Assembly (NCBI GenBank): GCA_003313425.1
Contig: NHZP01000013.1
Span: forward strand, 1,364,001-1,428,000
Origin: Pseudopyrenochaeta lycopersici
Taxonomy: Eukaryota > Ascomycota > Dothideomycetes > Pleosporales > Pseudopyrenochaetaceae
DNA length: 64,000 nt
Reading direction: 5' to 3'
Each line of letters opens with the position of its first letter. Within the stretch, counting starts at the first letter, position 1. The notes beneath the pieces were generated by a model, which did not search any database, was not told the origin of the DNA, and saw only the letters and a list, made by a program, of their open reading frames with translations. Shown here in pieces: positions 1 to 10,189 of this stretch. A program made the position numbers and the translations under genes.

Positions 1-2
1 CA

Positions 3-569
3 TACTTTACGGCCAACACAATCGATACGGCATCCTCCACCGTCAACCCCACCACCTCTCTCTCCTCCACTACCGCCGGTACATCAAAGTTTCTTGCAAC
101 GTCTACCGCCAACCTTGCGCTTTGTCTATACAAGGATAACCAGTTTACACGCCTCTTCAGCGCGCCTGGCTCGAGCCCTCGACCGGTCCCGCTGCCGACG
201 TTCGCCCTCTTCACCGTCAGGGACTGCCTTACCATTTTTGCTTCGTTCAACCTGCCACCCCTACTGGCGCCAAAACTGGAGGAGAAGATGAGCGAGGAGG
301 TCAAGAAATATGTCGGCGCTGCGAGCGTGGCACAATTCGCAACCCCCGCTGCCGTCCAGCTTGTCAGCACCCCGTTACATCTCCTCGGCCTCGATCTGTA
401 CAACCGGCAGGGCGTGAGGATGCTAGGCCAGGATGGCCGCGTAGGACGAGTAGTGCGGGATTGGGCAAAGAGCGCTGCTGCACGCATCTGCCGCATCATT
501 CCCGCCTTTGGCGTGGGCGGCGTCGTCAACATGAAAGTAAGAAAGAACCTAATGGGCAGGTTGGAGTGA
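3..569 (+). CDS. 3' part of a conserved protein, probably membrane-associated
   Basis: An open frame runs from the left edge of the window to a TGA at 567-569 and gives about 188 residues, so the gene starts outside the window and is partial. The visible part begins with a Ser/Thr-rich stretch. It has two moderately hydrophobic segments: around the FTVRDCLTIFASFNLPPLLAP stretch and around VAQFATPAAVQLVSTPLHLLGL. It ends in a basic tail (NMKVRKNLMGRLE). The pattern suggests an organelle or inner-membrane protein, but I do not recognise the family. An ATG at 288 is internal to the same frame and is unlikely to be the true start, because the frame upstream is continuous and reads like protein. 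No function is assigned. Confidence 0.55.
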   Translation, partial: YFTANTIDTASSTVNPTTSLSSTTAGTSKFLATSTANLALCLYKDNQFTRLFSAPGSSPRPVPLPTFALFTVRDCLTIFASFNLPPLLAPKLEEKMSEEVKKYVGAASVAQFATPAAVQLVSTPLHLLGLDLYNRQGVRMLGQDGRVGRVVRDWAKSAAARICRIIPAFGVGGVVNMKVRKNLMGRLE

Positions 570-1334
570 AGCCTTTGACCGACATTTCGCATCACGAACA
601 AACGAAAAAGTTTGTTTTACTTTTCGCTGCACTTTTGATTACAATTTCCCGGCCGACAGTAGTGGTATCGCATGAACAGACTCAAGACTGGGCAATATGA
701 GCATTTTTATTTTCGGGGACTTGGAACAGGCGTTGAAGGAAAAGCGGATTGGTATATTGCCATTTGGCGAGCATGGATGTTCTTGGGCATTTCAGCGAGC
801 GTGATGCTGCATTTGAGTGAATTTGTAGCAATTTCAACATCTTATCTCTTCTCCTCTCTTTTCGTGAAGATGATAAATAGTACGGGGTTCCAACATTACC
901 ATGTTCATTTCATAATAATGTGTTGCTTTTTCATTGAGGTGCTTGTTAATGTTCAGCCTCGACCTTGTAAGAGTCAAATATACTGTGACTGCGCAAGATG
1001 TACATGTGTGAATTGGTGTGTGAACACACTTTGTCTGGGTGTTAAGAAAGTCTGATGGAAATTATGATGGAAATTATGATGGAAATAATAGAAATAATAG
1101 AAATAATAGAAATAATAGAAATAATAGAAATAATAGAAATAATAGAAATAATAGAAATAATAGAAATAATAGAAATAATAGAAATAATAGAAATTATAAT
1201 AGAATTAAAATCAAACTTGATAATCTGCTGAGCACATTATATCCTAGAGCTAGCTTAACATGAGCACTCTGCCTATATGAAAGCACATTTGGGTATCTTA
1301 TCTGGTCCTCAAACCAAACGCCATTTTCCGGTGA
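570..1334. other. Intergenic region with a minisatellite
   Basis: This is the shared 3' region of two convergent genes. Apart from the 9-bp minisatellite at about 1082-1191 I see only A+T-rich sequence and short chance frames. Confidence 0.6.
1056..1200. repeat. 9-bp minisatellite, about 12 units
   Basis: The unit AATAATAGA repeats without a break for about 12 copies (roughly 1082-1191). Three degenerate units of the type GATGGAAATTAT precede it. The unit length is a multiple of three, so any frame through it stays open (Asn-Asn-Arg repeats). Nothing suggests that it is coding; it lies between the 3' ends of two convergent genes. Confidence 0.9.
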
Positions 1335-3473
1335 TCAAACAAGCACAGAGTCCAAAACGCCTTCAATCCAGCCTTCCCAATTCCCCTTCTTCATCCCCAT
1401 GATCCCCTCCCTCTTTCCAACTTCCTTTTCCAACCCTTCTTTTGCCCCATCGCCTTGCCTCTCCCACCATTCCATCTCTGCTCTTTCCTTGGCTCGTTTC
1501 ATCACTTTATCTTCGTCCTCTACTCTATAGAGATCGCATTTGTTGCATTCTACACAGCTCTGCCCCGGCCGGTCTCTAAAATGTCCACAGAAATGTTGGT
1601 AGCCCTCTCCCGCTAGCCCTTGTCTGCAGATGTAGCACATTGAATAACCACACAGACACACGAGCTTGTTACAGCCCTCGGATTTCACGAAGCCGAGATT
1701 ACACTGGGGACAGGTTCTCTTGACAGCGTCCGTGGTTGCACGCTCAAGCGTCAGGCGGAGCGAGGTGAGTTGGCTCGAGAAGCAGGCATGCGGGTCGTGC
1801 CATGGGAGGTTGCAGGAGAGGCATGACGCGCGCGAGCAAGTCGGGGAGAGGCATTGGAAACGCAGTCCGCGTCGCTTGAGGTGGATACGGCGCAGAGCGG
1901 ACTGAAAAGGTTGGATGGTTGGAAGCCGGAAGAATATAGTTATAAAGGCGTAAAATATGATCAAGAAGAACACGACAGCTTGCGTTGCTTTGTAGCAGAG
2001 AAGCTCCAGCAGTGGTACCGATGCCAAAGAGGCAAGGATTATTGGGCGCGGCTTGAGGCGAAGATTTGCGAGGAGATTCGTATCTGGTAGGGCGAGATCG
2101 TCGAGTTCGGCATAGGGGCAAAATGGACATTGCACAAGCGGCAGTTGCGACTTGTTAAGCGCCTCACTGGCGAAGCGTTCGTTGAGCTTTTTGAAGTTGT
2201 CTTCGCCCTCCTGCTCCTCCAAAAGCGCGCGTCGTACGAAGCCGAGTGGAATGCAACCTTGACAGTCCTCAGTACCATCCGCCATAGGCGCTATGCACTT
2301 GAGGGTGCATATCTCCGAGTTGATGTTGCGCGCCCAGCCCTGGTCGTACAAAGCCGCATTAATGGCATGGCGTATGCAGCGGAAGCAGATATAGTGGCCA
2401 TCAATATCGCACGTCGACATCTGCTGGAGCGTATTCGGGATAAAACAGCACTCGCAATCATACATCTCACCCTCCTTCTCAGCCTCCTCTTCATTGCACT
2501 TGATTGCCAGCTCAAAGTCCTCCTGCAGCTGCTCCTTGCGCTGCTTCTCCAGCTCCGGTACAAGCAGGTTGTCGTACAATTCACGATTCAGTTCGTCGCT
2601 CTTGGTCTTAACAAGCAGCGGCATGCGCGAGCGGTTCGTCTTTGGATCGGCAGCTGTCCATAGCACCAACGGGTGGTCCTTCGCACTTGGCGCCTTCCGT
2701 CGCATGAGGAAGTTTGTTATGCTGGACCTCCAACTTCTACTCGAAAGTCCCAGCAGTGTCGGCCTTGCCTGCGTATAGCTCCAGTTATACTCGGCGAGCA
2801 CCGCCTTGACGGTTGAATGACTCAGTCCTTGAAATTCGCGGTAGAGAGCCTCCTTCGCAGCTTCTTTGTACCGCTTGGAGCGAAAAGTGTCCTCCAGTGC
2901 GAGCGGTATGCCTCTTGTGTCCTTTGGAGCATCATCTTTGCGGTACTTGTACTTTTGGGCTGTCTCTCGTTGCTCTTCCTGCTCGGCTGGCATTCTGTAC
3001 CGACCCCGTACGTATTTGTGTCCGTGCTTGAGCAATGTCTCAGTTATGACCTGCAGCCTGCTTTCCTCGCTGAAGGTTGAGAGCATCTCGCGGAAGACTT
3101 CGGGCTGTATGTCCGGGAAGATGTCCGTGAGCGCCTGGAGCGACGTGTTGAGGTCGCGGAGGTCGGGGTCGTCAAGGCCATGGCTGCTGGTAGGCGGCAG
3201 CGTACTTGATGTCTCTTGGCTGTTTGCCGAAGCGCGTCGGACTGTCTGTGGGCATATGAGGGAGGAGAAGACGGTAGCCATGAGGCCGAGGAGCGTCACG
3301 GCACGAATGCGGAGCCGTGTGCATGCGGAAGGCGAAGGGAGAAACCGTAGAGAGACTAAGAAGACATTAAAAGTAATTAAAGAGCGGTACGAAGAAAGCA
3401 GAACGTAGAGAAGCGTGAGTTCGTTGTCAAGTATGATTGAAGCCAAAAGATTAAAGTTCGGCTGGAGACCCAT
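1335..3473 (-). CDS. RBR-type E3 ubiquitin ligase, RNF216/TRIAD3-like
   Basis: Single exon, up to 712 aa. The protein is predicted to move ubiquitin from an E2 to a substrate through a RING2 cysteine. Numbered from the longest frame: a CUE-like ubiquitin-binding segment at about 111-150, a coiled and charged linker at about 300-340, RING1 from about C340, an IBR-type Cys/His region at about 449-564, and RING2 from about C589. RING2 contains GCNKLVCLCG, whose C601 fits the catalytic position, and then CYICR and a His-rich tail typical of RNF216 relatives. A strongly hydrophobic stretch at about 475-515 sits inside the IBR region and could be a membrane segment or a hydrophobic core insertion. 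The first 64 residues look less protein-like. The ATG at 3281 (M65, starting MATVFSSLIC) is a plausible true start. It is convergent with the gene at the left edge. Confidence 0.85.
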   Translation of the reverse strand: MGLQPNFNLLASIILDNELTLLYVLLSSYRSLITFNVFLVSLRFLPSPSACTRLRIRAVTLLGLMATVFSSLICPQTVRRASANSQETSSTLPPTSSHGLDDPDLRDLNTSLQALTDIFPDIQPEVFREMLSTFSEESRLQVITETLLKHGHKYVRGRYRMPAEQEEQRETAQKYKYRKDDAPKDTRGIPLALEDTFRSKRYKEAAKEALYREFQGLSHSTVKAVLAEYNWSYTQARPTLLGLSSRSWRSSITNFLMRRKAPSAKDHPLVLWTAADPKTNRSRMPLLVKTKSDELNRELYDNLLVPELEKQRKEQLQEDFELAIKCNEEEAEKEGEMYDCECCFIPNTLQQMSTCDIDGHYICFRCIRHAINAALYDQGWARNINSEICTLKCIAPMADGTEDCQGCIPLGFVRRALLEEQEGEDNFKKLNERFASEALNKSQLPLVQCPFCPYAELDDLALPDTNLLANLRLKPRPIILASLASVPLLELLCYKATQAVVFFLIIFYAFITIFFRLPTIQPFQSALRRIHLKRRGLRFQCLSPTCSRASCLSCNLPWHDPHACFSSQLTSLRLTLERATTDAVKRTCPQCNLGFVKSEGCNKLVCLCGYSMCYICRQGLAGEGYQHFCGHFRDRPGQSCVECNKCDLYRVEDEDKVMKRAKERAEMEWWERQGDGAKEGLEKEVGKREGIMGMKKGNWEGWIEGVLDSVLV

Positions 3474-3857
3474 GACGCGTCATACCCTGGAATCGTGCCA
3501 ATCATCGCATGTTCACGTGAGCCTTACATTCATATTCCAATGTCCATAAGCACGACCCACCAGAATCTTACTTTGTGCTTCTGTGTCCTATTCAGGCTGC
3601 AACACATATTGGTTCCAGCGCTCCCAAGCTCTCGTGCGAGGTGGCTGTCTCGCGGGTCTCACAACGTGAATCAATAAAAAATTATGCCATTTGCATCAGC
3701 CGCCCTCACTTCAAGGCAAATGCATTCTTTGCTTTGCGTTCATTTCCCACTGGCACAGTATAGCGACCCCCTTTCTGTCTTTGTGACACCGGCAGGGAAA
3801 GAGCCTAGCTCATCATGCCGCCACCAAAGTCACAGCGAACTAGTCCAACATCAATAA
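3474..3857. promoter_or_regulatory. Divergent promoter region
   Basis: About 380 bp separate the RBR ligase gene (minus) from the three-exon gene that starts at 3858 (plus). It presumably holds both promoters. I see no clear regulatory motif. Confidence 0.4.
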
Positions 3858-5205
3858 ATGATAACTCCTTATCTGATTGCGCCTCCATGCCCAAAATGTC
3901 TGGGAGCATTCGACCACGGTTAGTAGCTGTGGAGTTTCTTTACATCTATCCCAGTTAACATATGATTAAGTCAGCAACGCAAGCATCACGCAGCTGGAGC
4001 TTCAAAGACTGCATGGATGAAGAAAGATGCCGGCGAACTTGTACAAACCCTTATGCCAACATCGCTTGAGCCGGGTAGCTCTGTAGTGTCCTCAGAGTCT
4101 GGATTTGAGACTCTTTGTAGCTACAACTGGCAGAATGACGGCAAAGCTATTCTTGTTCCAGGTAAGTCCTCGCCTATAGACACAACCACGTCCATCGCTT
4201 ATTAGATCACCAGGCGGACCTCCAAGATGGGAACCTCCATCACTACCAATCACTCTATCCCCAGATTCTGTGAACTTTTCCAAAGACCTGGACGCCTCTC
4301 GTGTTCCAAAGTATCCCTTCGAGCCCGTATTCCAAGCGATGTCTATAATGAACCCCAAAGCTGAACTTGATGAAGTCGACATTTTCGCTAACCGCAACAG
4401 TTTGCGAAAACTGCTCGATTTTGTCTCTGGAAAGCGACAGGAGCCGTTTTGCATGGGATTATGCATGGTCAATGACACACTCTTCATTAGCCGTAAGGAG
4501 AAGAAAGCTCATATGATAATCCATGGATATGCCAATTCGGGGTATGGCCATGCCTTTGAAGAGGCGTTTTGCACACCGGATAATGGACTGGACGGGTCAG
4601 GCAGTCATCATAGAGTCATACGATATAATCTTGGCCATTTGGACTGTGTTGTCCGATTCGAGGTGGATGCGTACTACGAAGACAACAAGGACACAACTCA
4701 GCAATCCATGGACGATCTCACTGCTACAATATCCCAAATGGCCGTCAATCAGCCACAAAAGACCGCAACGATAAATGGCGCCATGGATGTCATTCAGAAA
4801 GGAGCTTTCGTCAACCCATCCAAGCTTGCAGAAGTCAAAGCACGCAAAGCTGAAAGAATCAACGCCGCGATGCCCCAGCTCTGGTTTGGCCGCACTCCAT
4901 ATCTTCTTGTTGGAAAGCACAACCAGGGCATTGTCCATTCAACAACTTGCTCTCACGTCCAAAGCCTATTCGGTGTATGGGAAACAAACAACCAGGAATA
5001 TTTGCGCAAACTGGTTAGCTTGCTTGCCGAGCTGAAGCGTATTGTGCAAGGTGTTAATGAGCAAGCTGCGGTCTTGGTGTGCGCGGAGAAAGGCGCGCCG
5101 TTGCAAGTATTCAGGGTGAAGAAAAAGACCGATGTTCTGCCCGTGGGCATAATCAAAACTCACTGGAGCCTTGAAGGACATGACTTCCATACAATGTCGG
5201 GATGA
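3858..5205 (+). CDS. Conserved fungal protein of unknown function (often mislabelled GGPP synthase)
   Basis: Three exons: 3858-3918, 3994-4161 and 4214-5205, about 406 aa. The first intron has donor GTTAGT and acceptor CGCAG; the second has GTAAGT and CACCAG. A stop codon lies directly before the 3858 ATG in frame, which supports this start. The N-terminus has a short CPKC motif. The conserved block begins at SYNW and continues through LVPGGPPRWEPP to EVDIFANRNSLRKLLDFV. I recall this block from ascomycete proteins that databases sometimes call geranylgeranyl pyrophosphate synthetase. No DDxxD prenyl-diphosphate motif is visible, so I do not accept that function. The region between about 190 and 280 resembles a nuclease-like or transferase-like fold only in vague terms, and no catalytic residues can be named. 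Confidence 0.75.
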
Positions 5206-5351
5206 ATGTTTGTAAAGTGACCGTTGTATAACGGGCATTGGCTAAATGTAATCGTGAAGAAAAGTATCAGAACTCTACATGAAATACATTATATAAGGTC
5301 GAGCACTAGGTCGTGCCCTTAACTAAGTACATGAAATAACCCGAATCTACA

Positions 5352-7958
5352 TCATACCCCGGCTGTAGCAGTAACAGCCTCATCATCACGCAACCACCTC
5401 CACGTCACCACCGCTCGCCCCAAACCATTCGGCGCCACAATTACATCCCACACATGCTCGAAGATATCCAGGTCATTTGGTCTGCACCCAGTACACCCGT
5501 CTCTAACCCTGAATATCGCGCTCCCCGAAGTCTCTCCTTTCAAGTTCTGACCCCCTTCCCACCAAGCGAAGATCCTCCGATTGCAAAGATTCAGGCGCTG
5601 AACATCAAGGAGCTGCCAAGATATGGCCACGCCGAGTTCGTTGGGCTGAAGGCAAACCCCACTCTGTGGTTCGCACGCGGGGTATGACAGGTTGGTTGAG
5701 GGATCGTAGTGGCTGAGCTGGCCGGTTTGATGTGCGGCAGGAACGAGCGTGGTTCCATAGTAGCCTGTGGGGATTGGGAAAGGTTCATAAATCTCCCATC
5801 CTCGGCTCAGGCCGTTGTGCTTGGGTGCTGCTGTGTTGGCATAAGGAGTTGTGGTGGGGACGTTTACGGTGATGAGCCTGTAGGGTGCAGTTGTCGAGAA
5901 TGTGATCATTGGGACCGACGCATCGCCAGCTGCAGGCGTTGGCGGCGGTTTGCCAATGTCGTGATTGGCAAGCCAGCCAGTGTACGTGGCAAGGTGGTTG
6001 ACTGAAGAGCCTTGGGGACTAGCGGTAATCTTAGAGGTTGGCGGGGCGGGTGTGATGGAGGAACTAGAGACAGGTGGTGCTGAAGGGGAAAGAGATCTGG
6101 GCGAGCCACTGCCAGATGGAGCCCCGGAAATTATACTAATGAACGAACGATATGTAGATTGAGAAGTTGCAACGGAAAGCGATCCAGTGGTTGAAGGCAA
6201 GAAAGACCAAGTGGCAGTCGAGATTCCACTCATCGATGTTGGCGCTGACACGACAGAAGTAGAGGTTCCTTTGCTCTGCATTATCGTAGTCGGACTACCG
6301 CTTACAACACTTGACAAAGTACTGTTTCCTCCATCACACTGTTCCAAATTCCCTTCCAGATTACCCTTGAGAGCACAAATGAGGTTTACACTCTGCACCA
6401 AGATCTTCCCCGTTCTTTGCTGACTGCAAAGGCTTTCCACAGCGTGCTTCAAAACTTCCCACTCATTTCTCGTACCACATTTTGCACCTTGCGCAACATT
6501 GGGCAATTTCCTTGCTTGCTCATTGCAGATGTAGGCGTTGACCCAGGTAGTCATATTATCGTCGTCTGCAGTTTTGATGCTCTGGTTCTCTCCATACCAG
6601 TGCGAAGTTAAGCAAAGCTGCAATGCCTGATTCCGGAGGCTGACATAAGCTTCCCAGAGTGTGTGTTTTCTTGTCGTTTGCTGGCGTCGAGCAATAGACG
6701 CTGCCGCCGTGCTGAACGTGGAAGGTCGAGAGGAGGCCCATGGCACTGAGAACTTGGGAGTGGCAGCGTTTGTGCTCGCTATACTAACGAGCTGTTCGGC
6801 CCCATGACTGCCGTCCATCATTGTTTGGGTGGGCAAGGGGGACCGCGAGACAACGGGCACTTTGGGTGGATCAGACACTTCAGTTCGTTTAAGATTTGCC
6901 CACTCGAAGAGGGGTTGGAAACGTCGATGGGCATTGTTCGACTGGATCATGGAAGTGATGTACGAGGCCGATGACTGGTTGCTTGGATAAAGCGAACTCG
7001 TGATCCTAGGGCTCGGCGACGTTGTGGAAGTATCTGTCAAATCGCATTCAGGTTCTTGGCCAATGACGATTGCTTCCTCTCTGACATGTAAAACACTGTC
7101 TCGTATGATGTTCTCTCCAGAGACTGGGAGTGACGTGGTCTTCGCAATGAAGGTATATCTGGATGTTCTTGTAGAGCCCGAGGCCTCTGTAGACGGCTCG
7201 ACAGTGCTAGAAATTTGAGACACAGCCAAAGTGCTCGTAGGATCATTGCCATCATGCCCAGTGATCGAAAATGTCGGCCACAATGTTGACAATGTACTAT
7301 GATTTTCACTTCGTGTAATATCCACTTCATTAACAGAAGATTTGCGTATCTCAACGAAGCCCGCAGTACCTACAGCACCTAGGGAAATTGCAAGCAATAA
7401 CAGAACACTGAACACGGCCATCGTAAGGAAAATCAAAGGGTTTGTCCACGTCACGTATTTTCGGTCGTCAATATCAGATCGTCGCCGCACACAGGTGCTT
7501 AGTCGTGAGGCAGAGTAGCTAGACGATGGCTCTGTCTTATCGAAATCAAAGAATGACTTTGCACCTTTCTCTCTGAAGGGCCCTTTCCAAAAACTTTGTC
7601 GATAATGATTGTACTCCTGGGATCGAAATGTATTTTCTGCTCTGGATGTTCCTTTGTGTACTGGTGCAAGTTGCGGCCAAAGCGGCGTCTCGTTATACAA
7701 GCTTGGGGAATCCTCGCGCCTTGATGGTGTTGAGAGACGGTGCGAGTCAGGAGAGAGATCGTGGCTGCCAAAATTCCTCAAACGATCAGCCCCAGATGAA
7801 TGGACACGCAGCGGTGCTGGCCGGAATGGCTGGGTGCGCGGAGAAGAGTTCAGAGATTTTGGCTCCACGTTATGTGGGATAGGGTGTGATATCTGTAGGC
7901 TTCGCGCAGTTGGTGTAGGCTTGGAGTCGTTGATGATAGATGGCAGCGTCCAAGGCAT
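5352..7958 (-). CDS. Type II membrane protein with Ser/Thr-rich stalk and C-terminal DPBB domain
   Basis: Single exon, 868 aa from the ATG at 7958. The frame stays open to 8093, but the extension looks non-coding. Order: a basic cytoplasmic N-terminus (1-172), one transmembrane helix at about 173-201, a long Ser/Thr/Pro-rich stalk, a cysteine-containing segment at about 440-530, a second low-complexity stalk, and a C-terminal domain of about 110 residues. The C-terminal domain contains GVAISW, LCNRRI, VRDGCTGCRPNDLDIFE and AVVTWRWL, the pattern of expansin/RlpA-like double-psi beta-barrels. The likely role is at the cell surface or wall, but no substrate can be given. The gene directly upstream on the same strand encodes a much shorter protein with the same topology and domain. 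Confidence 0.8.
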   Translation of the reverse strand: MPWTLPSIINDSKPTPTARSLQISHPIPHNVEPKSLNSSPRTQPFRPAPLRVHSSGADRLRNFGSHDLSPDSHRLSTPSRREDSPSLYNETPLWPQLAPVHKGTSRAENTFRSQEYNHYRQSFWKGPFREKGAKSFFDFDKTEPSSSYSASRLSTCVRRRSDIDDRKYVTWTNPLIFLTMAVFSVLLLLAISLGAVGTAGFVEIRKSSVNEVDITRSENHSTLSTLWPTFSITGHDGNDPTSTLAVSQISSTVEPSTEASGSTRTSRYTFIAKTTSLPVSGENIIRDSVLHVREEAIVIGQEPECDLTDTSTTSPSPRITSSLYPSNQSSASYITSMIQSNNAHRRFQPLFEWANLKRTEVSDPPKVPVVSRSPLPTQTMMDGSHGAEQLVSIASTNAATPKFSVPWASSRPSTFSTAAASIARRQQTTRKHTLWEAYVSLRNQALQLCLTSHWYGENQSIKTADDDNMTTWVNAYICNEQARKLPNVAQGAKCGTRNEWEVLKHAVESLCSQQRTGKILVQSVNLICALKGNLEGNLEQCDGGNSTLSSVVSGSPTTIMQSKGTSTSVVSAPTSMSGISTATWSFLPSTTGSLSVATSQSTYRSFISIISGAPSGSGSPRSLSPSAPPVSSSSITPAPPTSKITASPQGSSVNHLATYTGWLANHDIGKPPPTPAAGDASVPMITFSTTAPYRLITVNVPTTTPYANTAAPKHNGLSRGWEIYEPFPIPTGYYGTTLVPAAHQTGQLSHYDPSTNLSYPACEPQSGVCLQPNELGVAISWQLLDVQRLNLCNRRIFAWWEGGQNLKGETSGSAIFRVRDGCTGCRPNDLDIFEHVWDVIVAPNGLGRAVVTWRWLRDDEAVTATAGV

Positions 7959-8188
7959 GAAGCTTGCAATAACGAAATGTTGGTTAATAGGCAGGGGCTT
8001 CCGGTAAAGACATAAATACAGATAGTGGTATTGAGTGGATAATGATATTGTAACTGCTCGTAAAAGAGGATAAAGGGACAAGAAAGGTTGCACAGCGAGC
8101 AGAAGACTTTAAGAACTGTGTCATGGCAAGGCATTGTGTCACGTTGGAGTCGAAGTGACTGTAGAACAAGGAAGATTCATCATATTAC

Positions 8189-9017
8189 TCAGAGCCAGGC
8201 CCACGTCACCTTCACCCTTCCTAGATCTGGGTCTGCCATCTTATTGAACATGGCAGGACTAACATCAATATCAGTGGGCTGGCATCCCGTGCCTGTTAGA
8301 CGTCAGCATTTTCATTCTTGAAAGTTGCCATTGAACACCACAGTCCCTAAAGTCGCGAACGAGAAGGAGGATGAAGACTTACACCTATCAATGACTGTTA
8401 CATCAATACTGACACTCTTTCCGGTCTTCTCGTTGACTCGTGTTGCCCTGATTTTGCGATGGCATAGCGGATTCTGATTTGGATCACTACCAGTCTGGGC
8501 AGCGTCAAACGTATAGTGCGATATGGCAACCACGGCGTCATTATCTGTGGAGTCAATGCCGCAGGCGCCTAGACCGGGATTGTAGTAGGTCAGATCGCCA
8601 GTATAAGTTTCAGCGCCATTGGGTAGAGGCAGGTTCTGAGTCCTAGGTTGCAATTGTTAGCGCAGGCTGCATAGGTGAGGACGAAGAGTTTTACTTTTTA
8701 GAGCCTTTGGTAAGGCTGACTGCGAGGCTAATAATGAGTGCTAAAAGGCACAAGAAGACTACGAGTATCACGATAAGGACTGTGCGACGACTGCGACCAA
8801 AGTATCGTCTATGCGGTGGCAGCATGCAATCAAAGCGATCCGAGAGGGCCCATCCTGCCGCGCTGGCGCCACCCAAGCGCATGTTCCTTCTTTTGTTCTG
8901 GCCATCCTCTGGTATGTCCCAGCCCGAGTCTGACGCCGTGTTCCTGGTGTCAATCTCTTTCAAATACACTGGCGGCGGCTCTCCTATCTCTTTCCGGGGA
9001 ATTGTCATGGTGCTCAT
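8189..9017 (-). CDS. Short type II membrane protein with RlpA-like/expansin-like DPBB domain
   Basis: Three exons on the minus strand: 9017-8695, 8642-8383 and 8292-8189, 228 aa. The introns are 52 and 90 nt. Splicing joins VIDRC to TGCQPTDIDVS, so the conserved DRCxGC signature of the double-psi beta-barrel spans the second intron. The N-terminal 75 residues are cytoplasmic, followed by a hydrophobic helix (RTVLIVILVVFLCLLALI). The barrel follows: GDLTYYNPGLGACG, VVAISHYTFDA, NPLCHRKIRA, the DRC signature and a final VKVTWAWL. The domain is related to expansins and RlpA, but the Asp and other residues needed for a defined enzymatic activity cannot be judged here. It pairs with the larger neighbour at 5352-7958. 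Confidence 0.85.
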
Positions 9018-9550
9018 GGCGGTATGGACTGCGGCGCGTGGCGACGCGCAAGTGGAAGTGAATGTATGTACGGGTGTCTCAAAAGCACAGGGATATCATG
9101 ACAGCACAAAGTAATTACAGATTAGAGAATGGACGCCTGAGCAACCAAATGCCTGGCATTGGTGTCGTGAAAGGAATGTGAGGGGTTAGAGGCTGTTGGG
9201 GAAAGAGCGAACCTGTGGGTCATGTTGAGTGAAAGGTCAAAAAGGGATCCGGCGGCTAACGGCTGGTGGCTTCGGAGATCAGACGGACGAACAATCGCCG
9301 AGACAGCGCGAGCCAGGTCACCTCTCGACGCCAACTAATTCCACATTGGACTTTCACCACATCTGCGCTTTCGTAGTGCTCTCCCCATTGAAACTGTCCT
9401 CCACTCTTGGAGCTAAACACACGCAAAGCCTTCTCCTTTCCGCAAATCCCCAAGCACCCTGCCCACGACTGCTGGCATCCACGCCGCACCTCGGCACTCT
9501 GCTCCAACCTGCCTGGACCAACCCCCACGCACCATTCTTAGTCTTTCACC
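9018..9550. promoter_or_regulatory. Divergent promoter region
   Basis: About 530 bp lie between the short DPBB gene (minus) and the CUE-domain gene (plus), with C/T-rich stretches on the plus strand near 9340-9540, as is usual before fungal start codons. I see no specific operator. Confidence 0.4.
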
Positions 9551-10189
9551 ATGGCTGAACAGAGCGTAAACATACCGCAAGTGCTTGTGTTTATAGTGGT
9601 TACCTTCCTCGCCGTGCGATGGTACTTCAGCAAGCCTGCGGCGGCAGGCACGCGAGCAGCGACAGCAAACAGGGCAGTCGCGCGCATAAACCCTGCCCAA
9701 GTCGACCAGATAGCACACATGTTCCCGCAGCTCAGTCGGAGGGATATTGCGTGGGACTTGCAAAGGAACGGCGGCAACGTTGCTGCCACGACAGAGCGGG
9801 CGTTAAGTGAGCGTGGATTGGACAGTGTAAGTCCTTGTCCTATTCCAAGACGTGGCTGGACATGAGAATCTGCAACAGAGCCTGGACTGACGGTAGACCA
9901 GGCACCAGCATCATTCAATCTACCAGCGCCACGATCCGCAGCCACGCCTACGCGGACCGCGACACCGCCGGTGAAACCAGCACATCCTGACTTGATCACA
10001 CGCTACAACTTGTCATCCAAGCTCGGCCAAGCGTCTGAGCCAGCGCAAGAAGAGCAACCAAAGGCAAAGGCCTGGAGCCAGGACAGGAATGAGCGGCAGG
10101 CAAACCTCCAGAAACGGAGAGAGGAAATGATTCTTGCCGCGAGGCGAAAGATGGAAGAGAAGGAAAAGGCAAAGGCAAAGGCACAGTAG
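9551..10189 (+). CDS. CUE-domain membrane protein, Cue1-like
   Basis: Two exons, 9551-9826 and 9902-10189, 187 aa. The intron has donor GTAAGT and acceptor ACCAG. One N-terminal membrane helix (about 9-26) is followed by a CUE domain at about 48-88 with the MFP motif (HMFPQLSRRDIAWDLQRNGG) and the C-terminal leucine-rich helix. The tail is Lys/Arg/Glu-rich and probably coiled. In yeast, Cue1 anchors the E2 enzyme Ubc7 to the ER membrane for ER-associated degradation. Length, topology and domain order match that role, so the same function is a reasonable inference. The E2-binding region at the C-terminus cannot be confirmed by eye. Confidence 0.85.

Noticed and set aside
1056..1200. Regularly spaced repeat that might be taken for a CRISPR array
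   Set aside because: The units are contiguous 9-mers with no spacers, and the surroundings are eukaryotic. It is a minisatellite.
2130..2663. 177-codon frame on the plus strand
   Set aside because: Lies antisense inside the RBR ligase gene, has no domain, and is a by-product of that gene's codon pattern.
3858..5205. Geranylgeranyl diphosphate synthase function
   Set aside because: Database-style name recalled for relatives, but no DDxxD prenyltransferase motif is present.
7609..8007. 132-codon frame on the plus strand
   Set aside because: Antisense to the large DPBB protein gene and without recognisable motifs.
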